Source of the DNA: Pseudomonas sp. CHM02
GTDB lineage: Bacteria; Pseudomonadota; Gammaproteobacteria; Pseudomonadales; Pseudomonadaceae
Reading direction: 5' to 3'
Assembly: GCF_000612585.1 (NCBI RefSeq)
Contig: NZ_JFCA01000007.1
Coordinates: 1 to 64,000 of the forward strand
DNA length: 64,000 nt
Shown: one piece after another, positions 1-9,361 of the stretch
Layout of the letters: every line of letters starts with the position of its first letter
Numbering within the stretch: position 1 is the first letter of the stretch
Translations under genes and position numbers: made by a program
Notes under the pieces: generated by a model
Seen by the model: the letters and a program-made list of their open reading frames with translations, nothing else
Database searches by the model: none
What the model was told of the DNA's origin: nothing

Positions 1-20
1 GACCGAGTCAGCCCTAATTA

Positions 21-1310
21 TCAGGGCAGGTCGTGGCTTGCATAAAACGCACCCAACACCTTCACCAGATGCGCCAGGTCATGGCTGCCGCACAGTTCGC
101 GAATGGAGTGCATGGCGAACGTCGGCAGGCCGATGTCCACGGTGCGCACACCCAAGTGGCTGGCGGTGATCGGGCCGATGGTGGAACCACAACCCATGTC
201 GCTGCGCACCACGAAGCTCTGCACCGGCACTTCCTGGGCCATGCACAGGTGGCGGAAGAACCCGGCGGTCTCGCTGTTGGTGGCGTAGCGCTGGTTGCTG
301 TTGACCTTGATCACCGGGCCGGCGTTGAGCTTGGGGCCGTGGTTGGCGTCGTGCTTCTCGGCGTAGTTCGGGTGCACGCCGTGGGCGTTATCGGCCGACA
401 CCAGCAGAGATTTCTGAATGGTGCGTACGAATTCATCACCTTCCGGCAGCAAGCGACGCAGGGTCTGTTCGAGCATCGGGCCATCGGCGCCGCACGCCGA
501 GCAGGAGCCGACTTCTTCGTGGTCATTGCACACCAGCACACAGGTTTCCTCGCTGTCACTGGTGAGCAGGGCCTGCAGGCCGGCGTAGCAGGACAGCAGG
601 TTGTCCAGGCGCGCGCCGGCGATGAAGTCGCCGTTCAGGCCGATCACTGCGGCGCTCTGGGTATCGTAGAAGCTCAGCTCGTAGTCGAGCACCACGTCGG
701 CGTTCAGCCCATGCTCGCGCGCCAGTTGCTCGGTGAGCACGGCGCGGAAGTCGACGCGCTCATCACCGGCAAATTGCGCGAGGATCGGCGGCAACTCGGT
801 CTGGGCATTGATCGCCCAACCCTGGTTGGCTTCACGGTTCAGGTGAATGGCCAGGTTAGGGATGATGGCAATCGGCAACTTGAAGTCGATCAACTGGCTT
901 TCGACCTTGCCGTCGCGGCGGAACGTCACGCGGCCGGCCAGGGACAGGTCGCGGTCGAACCATGGCGCCAGCAGCGCACCGCCGTAGACTTCCACGCCCA
1001 ACTGCCAGAAACCCTGGCGTTGCAGCTCGGGCTGCGGCTTGACCCGCAGGCACGGGCTGTCGGTGTGGGCACCGACCAGGCGGATGCCGCCCTGCAGCGG
1101 CGAATGGCGGCCGAGCTTGAACGCGATGATCGAGGAGTCGTTACGGGTCACGTAATAGCGCCCGTTGGCCTCGGTGGTCCAGGTTTCGCGCTCGTCGAGA
1201 CGCTGGTAGCCGGCGGCTTCCAGGCGCTGGGCCAGGGCCGCGGTGGCATGAAAAGGAGTAGGGGAGGCCTTGAGGAAGTCGATCAGGCCTTGATTCAACG
1301 CTTCGCGCAT
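21..1310 (-). CDS. apeB: M18 family aminopeptidase
   Basis: A cytosolic di-zinc exopeptidase of the M18 (aspartyl aminopeptidase) family that removes N-terminal residues, preferably acidic ones, from peptides. The 429-residue length is normal for the bacterial family. Metal-site motifs are visible: GAHTDSP near residue 80, DNLLSC near 235, DHEEVGS near 264 and a C-terminal MHSIRE. The ATG at 1308-1310 is preceded by GGAG six bases upstream. It lies beyond rluA on the min side, the order I recall from P. aeruginosa. A REP pair separates it from rluA, so it is probably transcribed alone. Family assignment is firm; the exact substrate is not shown by the sequence. Confidence 0.93.
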   Translation of the reverse strand: MREALNQGLIDFLKASPTPFHATAALAQRLEAAGYQRLDERETWTTEANGRYYVTRNDSSIIAFKLGRHSPLQGGIRLVGAHTDSPCLRVKPQPELQRQGFWQLGVEVYGGALLAPWFDRDLSLAGRVTFRRDGKVESQLIDFKLPIAIIPNLAIHLNREANQGWAINAQTELPPILAQFAGDERVDFRAVLTEQLAREHGLNADVVLDYELSFYDTQSAAVIGLNGDFIAGARLDNLLSCYAGLQALLTSDSEETCVLVCNDHEEVGSCSACGADGPMLEQTLRRLLPEGDEFVRTIQKSLLVSADNAHGVHPNYAEKHDANHGPKLNAGPVIKVNSNQRYATNSETAGFFRHLCMAQEVPVQSFVVRSDMGCGSTIGPITASHLGVRTVDIGLPTFAMHSIRELCGSHDLAHLVKVLGAFYASHDLP

Positions 1311-1399
1311 AAATAGCTCCAGACAGCAATGCGCGGAGTTTACCGTATTGGCTCGCGATTTGGCGTGAAGCTACCTTCTTGAGCAACACACAAAACTAC

Positions 1400-1488
1400 T
1401 GTGGGAGCTGGCTTGCCTGCGATAGCGGTGTGTCAGTCAATACATTTGGCACAGATAGACCGCTATCGCAGGCAAGCCAGCTCCCACA
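1400..1488. repeat. REP inverted pair (class A)
   Basis: Two near-perfect inverted copies of a REP unit beginning TGTGGGAGCTGGCTTGCC face each other across about 30 bases. The pair lies between apeB and rluA. The same unit recurs at 9239-9325 and 11244-11321. Confidence 0.9.
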
Positions 1489-1507
1489 ATGTACTGCGTT
1501 CGCAGCT

Positions 1508-2143
1508 TTAAAAAGGGGCCGGGCACTCGAAGCGCAAACGCTCGCCACTCTGCGGGTGGGTGAAGCTCAGCATGCTGGCGTGCAGGCACAGGCGCGGCCA
1601 GGCGGCCAGGGCTTGCTCATGGGCATACAGGCCATCACCCAGCAGCGGGTGGCCAATGGAGAGCATGTGCACGCGCAACTGGTGCGAGCGCCCGGTGATC
1701 GGCGTCAGCTCGACGCGGCACCAGTCGCCGCAACGTTCCAGCACCTTCCAGAAGGTCAGCGCATGCTTGCCGAACTCGTGGTCCACCACGTGCCGGGGCT
1801 TGGTCGGCGGGTCGTAGCGCAATGGCAAATCGATACTGCCGCTGTCCAGTTCCGGTTGGCCCCAGGCCAGGGCGGTGTAGGCCTTTTCGGTTTCACGGTC
1901 GTGAAACTGGCGGGACAGTTCGCGATGGGTATCGGCGTCCCGAGCCAGCAGGATGATCCCCGAGGTTTCCCAGTCCAGGCGGTGCACGATTCGGGCTTCG
2001 GGGTAGCCGTTTTCCTGGAGGCGAGTGATCAGGCAGTCCTTGTTGTCATCGGCGCGGCCAGGCACCGAGAGCAGCAGGGTGGGCTTGTTCACCACCAGGA
2101 CGGCGTCGTCCTGATACAGGATGTGGATATTGGACAGCGGCAT
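1508..2143 (-). CDS. rluA: RluA family pseudouridine synthase
   Basis: Converts specific uridines in structured RNA to pseudouridine. At 211 residues it has the short RluA form without an S4 domain. In E. coli, RluA modifies U746 of 23S rRNA and U32 of some tRNAs. The catalytic motif HRLD is at residues 54-57, with Asp57 as the expected nucleophile, and the later TGRSHQLRVH motif is also present. The ATG at 2141-2143 fits. It lies 95 bases downstream of minE, separated by a strong hairpin. The symbol rests on length and on adjacency to minCDE; the substrate is inferred. Confidence 0.88.
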   Translation of the reverse strand: MPLSNIHILYQDDAVLVVNKPTLLLSVPGRADDNKDCLITRLQENGYPEARIVHRLDWETSGIILLARDADTHRELSRQFHDRETEKAYTALAWGQPELDSGSIDLPLRYDPPTKPRHVVDHEFGKHALTFWKVLERCGDWCRVELTPITGRSHQLRVHMLSIGHPLLGDGLYAHEQALAAWPRLCLHASMLSFTHPQSGERLRFECPAPF

Positions 2144-2168
2144 TCAACAGCCTCGTAACAAACGCCAA

Positions 2169-2220
2169 CGGCGGCTCGCCCACCCGACCCGTAAAACGGG
2201 TCAGGGTGAACGAGCCGCCG
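2169..2220 (-). terminator. Hairpin between minE and rluA
   Basis: The outer arms CGGCGGCTCG and CGAGCCGCCG pair perfectly, and an inner stem (CACCCGACCCG against its complement, with one bulge) extends it to about 20 base pairs with a small A-rich loop. There is no long T-run, so it may be an attenuating or processing hairpin rather than a simple intrinsic terminator. Confidence 0.55.
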
Positions 2221-2238
2221 TGGCGGCCGCCTGTTCGA

Positions 2239-2493
2239 TCAACGATCAGGCAGGGTGATATTGAGTTCCAGAATCGAGCAGCTGCCGTCATTTTCCAGGG
2301 CGACGTGCACGTCATCGTTGCCGATATTGACGTACTTGCGGATCACCTCGACCAGTTCCTTCTGCAAGGCTGGCAAGTAGTCCGGCGTGCTGCGTTGGCC
2401 GCGTTCGTGCGCCACGATGATCTGTAGACGCTCTTTCGCTACCGACGCGGTACTTGGCTTTTTGTTGGCGCGAAAGAAGTCGAGAAATTTCAT
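2239..2493 (-). CDS. minE: Cell division topological specificity factor MinE
   Basis: MinE stimulates the MinD ATPase and drives pole-to-pole oscillation of MinCD, placing the Z-ring at mid-cell. The 84-residue protein has the family layout: an N-terminal amphipathic membrane-targeting stretch ([12 protein letters not shown]), the anti-MinCD helix ([13 protein letters not shown]) and a C-terminal topological-specificity domain. It begins three bases after the minD stop codon, so the two are almost certainly co-translated. Confidence 0.97.
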   Translation of the reverse strand: MKFLDFFRANKKPSTASVAKERLQIIVAHERGQRSTPDYLPALQKELVEVIRKYVNIGNDDVHVALENDGSCSILELNITLPDR

Positions 2494-2496
2494 TGT

Positions 2497-3309
2497 TTAG
2501 TTGCCTCCAAAGATACGCTCGAAGAATCCCTTCTTCTTGACATCGAGGAAGCGATGTTCCACGGTCTTGCCCAGCAAGCGATCAACGGCATCGCTGTACG
2601 CCTGGCCGGCGTCGCTCTGGTCGTCAAGAATCACCGGAACACCCTGGTTGGAAGCCTTGAGGACTGCCTGGGATTCCGGGATCACACCCAGCAGGGTCAC
2701 TGCGAGGATTTCCTTCACGTCTTCAACGCCGAGCATTTCGCCGTTGCTGACGCGCTCAGGGTTGTAGCGGGTGAGCAGCAGGTGCTCCTTGATCGGGTCT
2801 TCGCCTTTCTCGGCGCGCTGAGACTTGCTGGCCAGCAGGCCGAGCATGCGGTCCGAGTCACGTACGGAGGAGACTTCCGGGTTGGTCACCACGATGGCTT
2901 CATCGGCGAAGTACATCGCCAGGTGCGCACCGGTCTCGATACCGGCCGGCGAGTCGCAGACCACGTATTCGAAGGTTTCCTTCAGCTCGGCCAGGACCTT
3001 GCCTACGCCTTCCTTGGTCAGCGCGTCTTTGTCACGGGTCTGGCTGGCGGCCAGTACGTACAGGTTCTCAAGGCGCTTGTCCTTGATCAGGGCCTGTTGC
3101 AGGTTGGCTTCACCGTTGACCACGTTGACGAAGTCATACACCACGCGGCGTTCGCAGCCCATGATCAGGTCGAGGTTACGCAAGCCGACGTCGAAGTCGA
3201 CGATAACTGTCTTGTGGCCGCGCAGCGCGAGACCGGTACCGATAGCGGCGCTGGTGGTGGTCTTACCCACACCACCCTTGCCGGATGTAACCACGAGAAT
3301 CTTGGCCAA
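2497..3309 (-). CDS. minD: Septum site-determining ATPase MinD
   Basis: A ParA/MinD-type ATPase that binds the membrane as an ATP dimer, recruits MinC and is released by MinE. The deviant Walker A KGGVGKTT starts at residue 11, and the membrane-targeting amphipathic helix is visible at the C-terminus (KKGFFERIFGG). At 270 residues it has the family length. It is followed directly by minE. The 200-base gap to minC upstream is long enough to hold a second promoter, but none was clearly recognised. Confidence 0.98.
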   Translation of the reverse strand: MAKILVVTSGKGGVGKTTTSAAIGTGLALRGHKTVIVDFDVGLRNLDLIMGCERRVVYDFVNVVNGEANLQQALIKDKRLENLYVLAASQTRDKDALTKEGVGKVLAELKETFEYVVCDSPAGIETGAHLAMYFADEAIVVTNPEVSSVRDSDRMLGLLASKSQRAEKGEDPIKEHLLLTRYNPERVSNGEMLGVEDVKEILAVTLLGVIPESQAVLKASNQGVPVILDDQSDAGQAYSDAVDRLLGKTVEHRFLDVKKKGFFERIFGGN

Positions 3310-3509
3310 GGTGTTTCACCCCTAAGGAAAAAGGACTTTTCGGTCCCTGAAAAACATCTCTTGGAACTCGCTGCAGGCGGACAGCCTTTGTAGGAAAAAG
3401 ATGGGGTTTCCCAGAGGAAACGCCTACTTCCAATTATTCCTACGCAAGTCTTGCCGGTTTCGCTGTGCTATCAGAGTCTAGAGATGCTTGGAAAATGCGG
3501 CAGTATCCG

Positions 3510-4247
3510 TTAAAGACGGATGATGTTCAACACATCGCCCGACAGGTTGACCTGCACCGAAGCCCCCCACAGCGGATCACGGCGCAAATCTTCTGAAACC
3601 TTGTACTGGCCTGCGATGGACACTAGCTCAGCGGTCAACTGCTGGCAAAAAATACGGGCCTTGGTATCGCCCTTGATGCCAGCGAGAGCACGTCCGCGCA
3701 TCGGGCCGTATACATGGATATTGCCATCGGCCAGAAGTTCCGCCCCCGGACTGACCGAGGAGATCACCACAAGGTCGCCACCCTGGGCGTAAATCTGCTG
3801 CCCGCCGCGTACGGGCGAGGTGATGATCTTTGTAGGCTTGATCGCAGGCTCGGGTGGTTTTTCCGGTTTTTTCTTCTCTTCACCGACCAATGGTTCGAGC
3901 GGACGATCGCGCGCGCCGGACGGCGGCAGTACTGGCAGTTCAATAGCGATGGCAGCGGCAATGTCTTCAATACGGCTGGCGCGAATCGCCAGGGTGCGCA
4001 GGCCATGGGAGCGGCATACGCGCATCAGGCCGGGCAGGTCGATGCTGCCCTGGCCGGCGGGCAGTTTGTCCAGGGCCAGCACCAGCGGGGCATTGTTGAA
4101 GAAATTCGGCGCCAGGGCGACCTTGGCGGCGAGCTGGCGGTCCAGGGCGTCGAGGTCGTTGCGGGCGAGTTCCAGCACGGTGATGGCGAGCATGCTGCCT
4201 TTCAGCTGGAACACGGGATCTTGGTCTAGCGGTTCGGTTTGGCTCAT
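3510..4247 (-). CDS. minC: Septum site-determining protein MinC
   Basis: Inhibitor of FtsZ polymerisation carried by MinD. It has an N-terminal FtsZ-binding domain, a linker rich in Pro, Lys and Glu near residues 110-135, and a C-terminal beta-helix that dimerises and binds MinD ([17 protein letters not shown] through [10 protein letters not shown]). The start is placed at the ATG giving MSQTEPLDQ (245 aa); a longer in-frame reading from 4313 adds 22 residues without family resemblance. It heads the minCDE set and is divergent from the acyltransferase gene. Confidence 0.95.
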   Translation of the reverse strand: MSQTEPLDQDPVFQLKGSMLAITVLELARNDLDALDRQLAAKVALAPNFFNNAPLVLALDKLPAGQGSIDLPGLMRVCRSHGLRTLAIRASRIEDIAAAIAIELPVLPPSGARDRPLEPLVGEEKKKPEKPPEPAIKPTKIITSPVRGGQQIYAQGGDLVVISSVSPGAELLADGNIHVYGPMRGRALAGIKGDTKARIFCQQLTAELVSIAGQYKVSEDLRRDPLWGASVQVNLSGDVLNIIRL

Positions 4248-4366
4248 GGTCGGCAAAAGCGGCTTGTCACGAAAAGTGTCGAGACTTATAACGAGAACAC
4301 TCACGGGCCGCAAGCCGAGTCGAACCGTTGTAGAATGCGCGGCCCTTGTCTTTACCGGAATCTGTA

Positions 4367-5299
4367 ATGGATCGCCCGCGTTTTCGAGCTGTATTTTTTC
4401 ACCCGCGTTTTTGGCTGTTATGGCTGGGACTCGGCCTGCTGTGGCTGGTCACTCAACTGCCGTACCGTGCGCTGCTGACCATCGGTCGGCTGCTGGGGGC
4501 GGGCATGTACCGCGTGGCCGGCGAACGTCGCCGCATCGCCGCGCGCAACCTGGAACTGTGCTTCCCGGAAAAATCCGCCAAAGAGCGTAAACAGTTGCTC
4601 AAGGAAAACTTTGCCTCCACCGGCATCGCGTTCTTTGAAATGGCCATGAGCTGGTGGTGGTCGCGCCAGCGCCTGGCGCGCCTGGCCCACGTCGAAGGCC
4701 TGGAACACCTCAAGCAGGCGCAGTTGGATGGCAAGGGCGTGATCCTCATGGCCCTGCACTTCACCACCCTGGAAATCGGCGCCGCGCTGCTGGGGCAGAA
4801 GCACACCATTGACGGCATGTACCGCGAGCACGGCAACCCGCTGTTCGACTTTATCCAGCGCCGTGGCCGCGAGCGCCACAACCTCGATTCCCTGGCCGTG
4901 GAGCGCGAAGACGTGCGTGGCATGCTCAAGTTGCTGCGCGCCGGCCGCGCCATCTGGTACGCACCGGACCAGGACTACGGCGCCAAGCAAAGCATCTTCG
5001 TGCCGCTGTTCGGCATCCAGGCCGCGACCGTGACGGCCACCAGCAAGTTTGCCCGCCTGGGCAAGGCGCTGGTGGTGCCGTTCACTCAGGAGCGCCTGGC
5101 CGATGGCAGCGGCTACCGCCTGGTGATCCACCCGCCGTTGACCGACTTCCCCGGCGAGAGCGATGAAGTCGACTGCCTGCGCATCAACCAGTGGGTCGAA
5201 GCCTCGGTACGTGAATGCCCCGAGCAATACCTGTGGACCCATCGCCGCTTCAAGAGCCGGCCACCGGGTGAAGCCAAGCTGTACGAAAAACGCCGCTGA
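4367..5299 (+). CDS. lpxL: Lipid A lauroyl acyltransferase, LpxL/HtrB family
   Basis: An inner-membrane enzyme that adds a secondary acyl chain to Kdo2-lipid IVA during lipid A synthesis. It has an N-terminal membrane segment (about residues 14-33) and the acyltransferase H-X4-E motif at His131-Glu136 (HFTTLE). The 310-residue length fits. The start is set at the ATG giving MDRPRFRAV, in preference to a further-upstream in-frame codon. It is divergent from minC, as I recall from P. aeruginosa. Which acyl chain and position it uses cannot be read from sequence; pseudomonads carry more than one paralogue. Confidence 0.9.
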   Translation: MDRPRFRAVFFHPRFWLLWLGLGLLWLVTQLPYRALLTIGRLLGAGMYRVAGERRRIAARNLELCFPEKSAKERKQLLKENFASTGIAFFEMAMSWWWSRQRLARLAHVEGLEHLKQAQLDGKGVILMALHFTTLEIGAALLGQKHTIDGMYREHGNPLFDFIQRRGRERHNLDSLAVEREDVRGMLKLLRAGRAIWYAPDQDYGAKQSIFVPLFGIQAATVTATSKFARLGKALVVPFTQERLADGSGYRLVIHPPLTDFPGESDEVDCLRINQWVEASVRECPEQYLWTHRRFKSRPPGEAKLYEKRR

Positions 5300-5341
5300 T
5301 AAGACCGAACCTTCCCTTGATGGCCCACATGGAGTGACGCA

Positions 5342-6475
5342 ATGCGCCCAGCTGAACCGGTTACAGGCTTGATTCTTTCCGGCGGTGGGGCGCGAGCGGC
5401 GTATCAGGTAGGGGTGTTGGCGGCGATTGCCGAGCTGTTGCCGCCAGGGGCGCCCAACCCGTTCCCGGTGATCGTCGGCACCTCGGCCGGCGCGATCAAT
5501 GCCGTGACCCTGGCCAGTGGCGCCATGGACTTCACGGCGGCCATCCAACGCCTCACCGCGTTCTGGCAGGGCTTTCGCAGCCACCTGGTGCTGCGCAGCG
5601 ATTGGCCCGGGGTGATTCGCCAGGCGAGCCGCTTTCTCATCCACAGCCTGCTGGGGATCGGTGCCCAGGTGCCGGTGGCGCTCCTGAACAGCTCGCCGCT
5701 GCGTGACTTGTTGCAGGAGCGCTTGAACCTGGACGGCATCGACGAGGCCATCCGCCACAAGCATCTGCACGCGGTGGCGGTGACGGCCTTCGGTTACGAG
5801 TCCGGGCAGGCGGTGACCTTCTACCAGGGCGGCGGCACCATTGACGCCTGGTTGCGCCATCGCCGCATCGGCGTGCCGACCCAACTGACGGTGGAACACC
5901 TGCTGGCCAGTTCGGCGATTCCGTTGCTGTTTGCCCCGGTGAAACTCGACCAGGAATATTTCGGCGACGGCGCCGTGCGGCAATCGGCGCCCATCAGCCC
6001 GGCCTTGCACCTGGGGGCCAGTCGCGTGCTGGTGGTCGGTGTCAGCGGTAACCCGCGAGGTAACGAACCGGCGACGCAACGCACCTACACCGGCCAGGAG
6101 CCGACCCTGGCGCAGATCGGTGGGCACATGCTCAACAGCACCTTCATTGACAGCCTGGAAAGCGATATCGAATTGTTGGAGCGCTTGAATCAATTCAGTC
6201 ATGCCGCACCTGGGGTGGCGGCGGTGGACGTGCTGGTGATTGCGCCGAGCCAGCCGATCGATGAAATCGCGGCGCGGCACCGGCAGGAATTGCCGGCGGC
6301 GTTGCGTCTGTTCTTGCGTGGGCCGGGGGCGACCAAGACGAGCGGGGCAGGGGTGTTGAGTTATTTGCTGTTCGAGGCGGGGTATTGCAGCGAATTGATC
6401 GAATTGGGGCGGCGCGATGCGTTGGCCAAGCGTGAAGAGCTGTCGAGGTTCCTGGGCCTCACGCCGAACCTGTAG
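5342..6475 (+). CDS. Patatin-like phospholipase
   Basis: A predicted acyl hydrolase with a Ser-Asp dyad. The glycine-rich oxyanion loop SGGGARAAYQVG is at the N-terminus, the nucleophile elbow GTSAG is at residues 46-50 (Ser48), and the dyad motif FGDGAVR has Asp209. There is no signal peptide, so it is probably a cytosolic or membrane-associated housekeeping lipase rather than a secreted ExoU-like toxin. GGAG lies seven bases before the ATG. It follows lpxL by 42 bases and may be co-transcribed. The TAG stop is part of the edge of a REP repeat. Confidence 0.88.
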   Translation: MRPAEPVTGLILSGGGARAAYQVGVLAAIAELLPPGAPNPFPVIVGTSAGAINAVTLASGAMDFTAAIQRLTAFWQGFRSHLVLRSDWPGVIRQASRFLIHSLLGIGAQVPVALLNSSPLRDLLQERLNLDGIDEAIRHKHLHAVAVTAFGYESGQAVTFYQGGGTIDAWLRHRRIGVPTQLTVEHLLASSAIPLLFAPVKLDQEYFGDGAVRQSAPISPALHLGASRVLVVGVSGNPRGNEPATQRTYTGQEPTLAQIGGHMLNSTFIDSLESDIELLERLNQFSHAAPGVAAVDVLVIAPSQPIDEIAARHRQELPAALRLFLRGPGATKTSGAGVLSYLLFEAGYCSELIELGRRDALAKREELSRFLGLTPNL

Positions 6476-6538
6476 GCGCCCGGCTTGCCGGCGATGGCGT
6501 CCTCAGGACCGCTATCGCCGGCAAGCCGGGCTCCTACA
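6471..6538. repeat. REP inverted pair (class B)
   Basis: Inverted copies of a unit starting TGTAGGCGCCCGGCTTGCC. The first bases contain the stop codon of the patatin-like gene. The same class recurs at 24553, 28541 and 32579. Confidence 0.88.
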
Positions 6539-6566
6539 AGGGTAGGGGCATGGAAATCAGCCAGGG

Positions 6567-7352
6567 TCAGAAGTGGTACTTGACCAGGAAGCTCGCCGTG
6601 TCCTGGTTGGTCTTGAACGCGCCGGAATCTTCGATCCCGTACTTGTTCTTCCAGTAGTCGTATTCAAAACCGACATACAACTGCTTGTCGCCCCAATGCA
6701 GCGCTTTACCCAGGTCATATTTGACCTGCGGGTTGAAGTGCAGGTTGGCGTGGTAAGTGCCACGGGCGTTCTTGTCGTTGTCGACTACCCAGTCCATGAA
6801 ACCGTCGATCAGGATATTCGAGTTGCCCACCGGGATCGTGTACGACCACACCGGGGTGATCTGCCAAACACCGTCGCCCGGGCGATTGCCTTCGGTCTGG
6901 CGCTGGTAGAAGTTCAACTGGAAGTAATCGAAACCGGGGATGTTCAAGTCAAAGCCAGGGCCGACCAGGTACGACTCGTTATCGCCTTCGCCGAACTCGT
7001 AGGTGAGTGCCAGCAATACATCCTTGATCGGGCCGAATGACAGGTCCTTGTCCAGAATCTTGCCGAACGACAAACGCGGGCTGAACTCGCCGTAGTAAGT
7101 ATTCGGGCCCACATTGCCGTCTTCCTTGCCGTTATAAAAGATGCGGTCGAGGAAGAAGAAGTTGTCGCCGTACTTCCAGGCATCGGCATGTTCGAACGTG
7201 ACGGTTTGCTGGATCTGCGGGTTGACGGTGAAGCTCTTGCCCCACAAGTAAGTCAGGCTGTTGTTCTGCCACTGCAACAGGTCACCGGCCACGGCTTGGC
7301 CACCGGCCAGCAGGGATCCCGCCAGCATCAGGCCTTTGAACATAGGTTTCAT
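6567..7352 (-). CDS. Tsx/OmpK-like nucleoside-specific outer membrane channel
   Basis: A 261-residue outer membrane beta-barrel with a clear signal peptide (MKPMFKGLMLAGSLLAGGQAVAG). Alternating aromatic beta-strands run through the protein and it ends in a C-terminal Phe (SFLVKYHF), typical of barrels inserted by Bam. It resembles the Tsx/OmpK family, which lets nucleosides across the outer membrane. It neighbours the urate/allantoin genes and the purine permease, so uptake of purine nucleosides or bases is the likely role. The substrate is inferred from family and position. Confidence 0.8.
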   Translation of the reverse strand: MKPMFKGLMLAGSLLAGGQAVAGDLLQWQNNSLTYLWGKSFTVNPQIQQTVTFEHADAWKYGDNFFFLDRIFYNGKEDGNVGPNTYYGEFSPRLSFGKILDKDLSFGPIKDVLLALTYEFGEGDNESYLVGPGFDLNIPGFDYFQLNFYQRQTEGNRPGDGVWQITPVWSYTIPVGNSNILIDGFMDWVVDNDKNARGTYHANLHFNPQVKYDLGKALHWGDKQLYVGFEYDYWKNKYGIEDSGAFKTNQDTASFLVKYHF

Positions 7353-7788
7353 TCGGTTGCTCCCGAGTTAAAGTTTTATGGTTTTTCTTCTACGCAAGCG
7401 CTCTGGTGTGGCGCCTTTTGGTTCGCTGCAAAAATCGTCTGTTCGGTCAGCTTTAATGCTTTTAGCAAGAGCTGCGCCAAGGTGTTTGAAAAGCCAAAAA
7501 ATCCCCGTCGGCTGCATCGGATGCAGTCGAATTCAGAGGACTTTTGCGCACTTTGGCCGCAGACATAAGGCCGGGATAAGTTGGCCTTGCAGTCAGCTTT
7601 TACATTCGCTGTTTTTTTTTGAGTCGATTCGAGCGGGCGCGGAGAATACTGGCTCCAAAGCCTGGGCTCAAGTGCGCTGTAACAGAGCGCGTGGGGCAAG
7701 AATGGGGCACGGCTCGTGGCCGGCCCCAGGTCAATGGCGTGCATGTGGATGTTCCCTGTCTGTTGTTATTGTTTTACGAACAAAGGAA
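7353..7788. other. 436-base gap between the Tsx-like gene and the NCS2 permease
   Basis: No convincing gene is present; a short minus-strand frame (7376-7744) has atypical composition. It should hold the promoter of the Tsx-like gene. A perfect palindrome CTGCATC-G-GATGCAG at 7512-7526, about 160 bases upstream of that gene's start, may be a regulator site. A T-run lies at about 7612-7620. Confidence 0.5.
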
Positions 7789-9135
7789 TCAATGCGTGTG
7801 AGCAACGGCAGGCCGTTCAGCGCCGCCGAGAATGTTGAACAGGATATTCAGCGACAACGCGCTGAGGGTGGCCATGGCGATGCCACTGTGGGTAATCGGG
7901 CTCATCCACAGCGGCAACTGCGCGAAGAACTCCGGGCGCACTACCGGGATCAGGCCCATGCCGATGCTCACCGCCACCAGCAACTGGTTGCGACGGTCGG
8001 CGATGTCGGCTTCCTGGAGGATCTTGATCCCGGTGGCCGCCACCATGCCGAACATGGCAATCGCCGCGCCACCGAGTACCGCCGGTGGAATCGACGCCAC
8101 CAGGTAGGCGGCCTTGGGCAGCAGGCTGAGCACGATGAGGAAGGCCCCGGCCATGATCGTCACCGAGCGGCAACGCACGCCGGTCATCTGCACCAGGCCG
8201 ATGTTCTGTGCAAACGAAGAGTGGGTAAAGGTGTTGAAGAAGCCGGCCACGAACGACGCGCCCGCATCACATAGCAAGCCACGGCGCAGCATCTTCGGGG
8301 TGACCTCCTGGCCGGTGATCTTGCCCAGCGCAAGGAACATCCCGGTGGACTCGACAAAGATGATCACCACCACCAGGCACATCGACAAAATCGGCGCCAA
8401 CTCGAACTTGGGCATGCCGAAGTGCAGCGGTGTCACCACTTGCACCCACGGCGCCTGGGCCAGGCCACTGAGATCGACCATGCCCATGGCCCCGCACAAG
8501 GCGTAGCCCAGGCCCATGCCGATCAGCACCGAAATGTTGACCCAGAAGCCGCGCATGAAGCGGTTGATCAGCAGGATGGTGGTCAGCACCAGCGCGGCAA
8601 TCGCCAGGTAAATCGGTGAGCCAAACGTCGCGGCGGCGCTGCCACCCCCGGCCCAGTTCACGGCCACCGGAAACAGCGACAGGCCGATTGCGGTGATCAC
8701 CGTGCCGGTCACCAGGGGCGGGAAGAAGCGCACGACTTTGGACATGAACGGTGCGATCAGCATGCCGAAGAACCCGGCGGCGATGGTCGCGCCGAAGATC
8801 CCCTGCAAGCCGATGCCGGGCATGCCGGCCATGGCGACCATGCTGCCGACGGCGGCGAAACTGGCGCCCATCATCACCGGCATGCGGATGCCCACCGGGC
8901 CGATGCCGAACGACTGCACCATGGTGGCGATGCCGGCCACCAGCAGGTCGGCGTTGATCAGGAAGGCGATTTCTTCACGGCTCAGGCCGGCGGCCTGGCC
9001 AATGATCAGGGGGACGGCGACGGCGCCGCCGTACATCAGCAAGACGTGTTGCAGGCCTACCAGAATCAGTTGCAAGAGGGGCAGCCGCACCATGGCGGGC
9101 GCGGCAGGAATCTGCGGTTCGGCTAACTCGGTCAT
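7789..9135 (-). CDS. NCS2 family urate/xanthine permease
   Basis: A nucleobase:cation symporter of the NCS2 (UraA/XanQ/UacT) family with about 14 hydrophobic segments. The signature QNIGLVQMTGV matches the family's N-x-G-x4-T pattern and resembles the urate/xanthine branch more than the uracil branch. The start is set at the ATG giving MTELAEPQIP (448 aa); a longer frame reaching 9324 runs through REP DNA and has no family resemblance. It is the last gene of the minus-strand urate unit, 226 bases after puuD. Urate or xanthine is the most likely substrate. Confidence 0.88.
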   Translation of the reverse strand: MTELAEPQIPAAPAMVRLPLLQLILVGLQHVLLMYGGAVAVPLIIGQAAGLSREEIAFLINADLLVAGIATMVQSFGIGPVGIRMPVMMGASFAAVGSMVAMAGMPGIGLQGIFGATIAAGFFGMLIAPFMSKVVRFFPPLVTGTVITAIGLSLFPVAVNWAGGGSAAATFGSPIYLAIAALVLTTILLINRFMRGFWVNISVLIGMGLGYALCGAMGMVDLSGLAQAPWVQVVTPLHFGMPKFELAPILSMCLVVVIIFVESTGMFLALGKITGQEVTPKMLRRGLLCDAGASFVAGFFNTFTHSSFAQNIGLVQMTGVRCRSVTIMAGAFLIVLSLLPKAAYLVASIPPAVLGGAAIAMFGMVAATGIKILQEADIADRRNQLLVAVSIGMGLIPVVRPEFFAQLPLWMSPITHSGIAMATLSALSLNILFNILGGAERPAVAHTH

Positions 9136-9238
9136 GCAACACCTCGGATCTTTTTTATTTTTGTATTGTTTGGCATTCAATTGCCGGGTGGAACTCAATC
9201 TACAAACTTGCACGGTGCCAGCTGTGGGAGCTGGTTTA

Positions 9239-9325
9239 TGTGGGAGCTGGCTTGCCTGCGATAGCATCACCTCGGTATATCTGATGCACCGAGGTGCCCG
9301 CATCGCAGGCAAGCCAGCTCCCACA
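9239..9325. repeat. REP inverted pair (class A)
   Basis: Inverted copies of the TGTGGGAGCTGGCTTGCC unit lie between puuD and the permease. A truncated third copy (TGTGGGAGCTGG) begins 16 bases earlier, at about 9223, suggesting a tandem insertion or decay. Confidence 0.88.
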
Positions 9326-9361
9326 CAAGTCCTCTCCCACAGTTGGATTTGTGTGGATCAG

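Noticed and set aside
4418..6280. A long minus-strand open frame opposite lpxL and the patatin-like gene
   Set aside because: Same antisense composition effect. Both plus-strand genes have full catalytic motifs.
5342..6475. Patatin-like gene as an ExoU-type secreted toxin
   Set aside because: At 377 residues it lacks the chaperone-binding and membrane-localisation regions of ExoU, and sits beside lpxL in what looks like core genome.
7376..7744. Possible 122-residue minus-strand protein in the gap before the Tsx-like gene
   Set aside because: No plausible ribosome-binding site, odd composition and no similarity to a known family. The region is better explained as promoter DNA.
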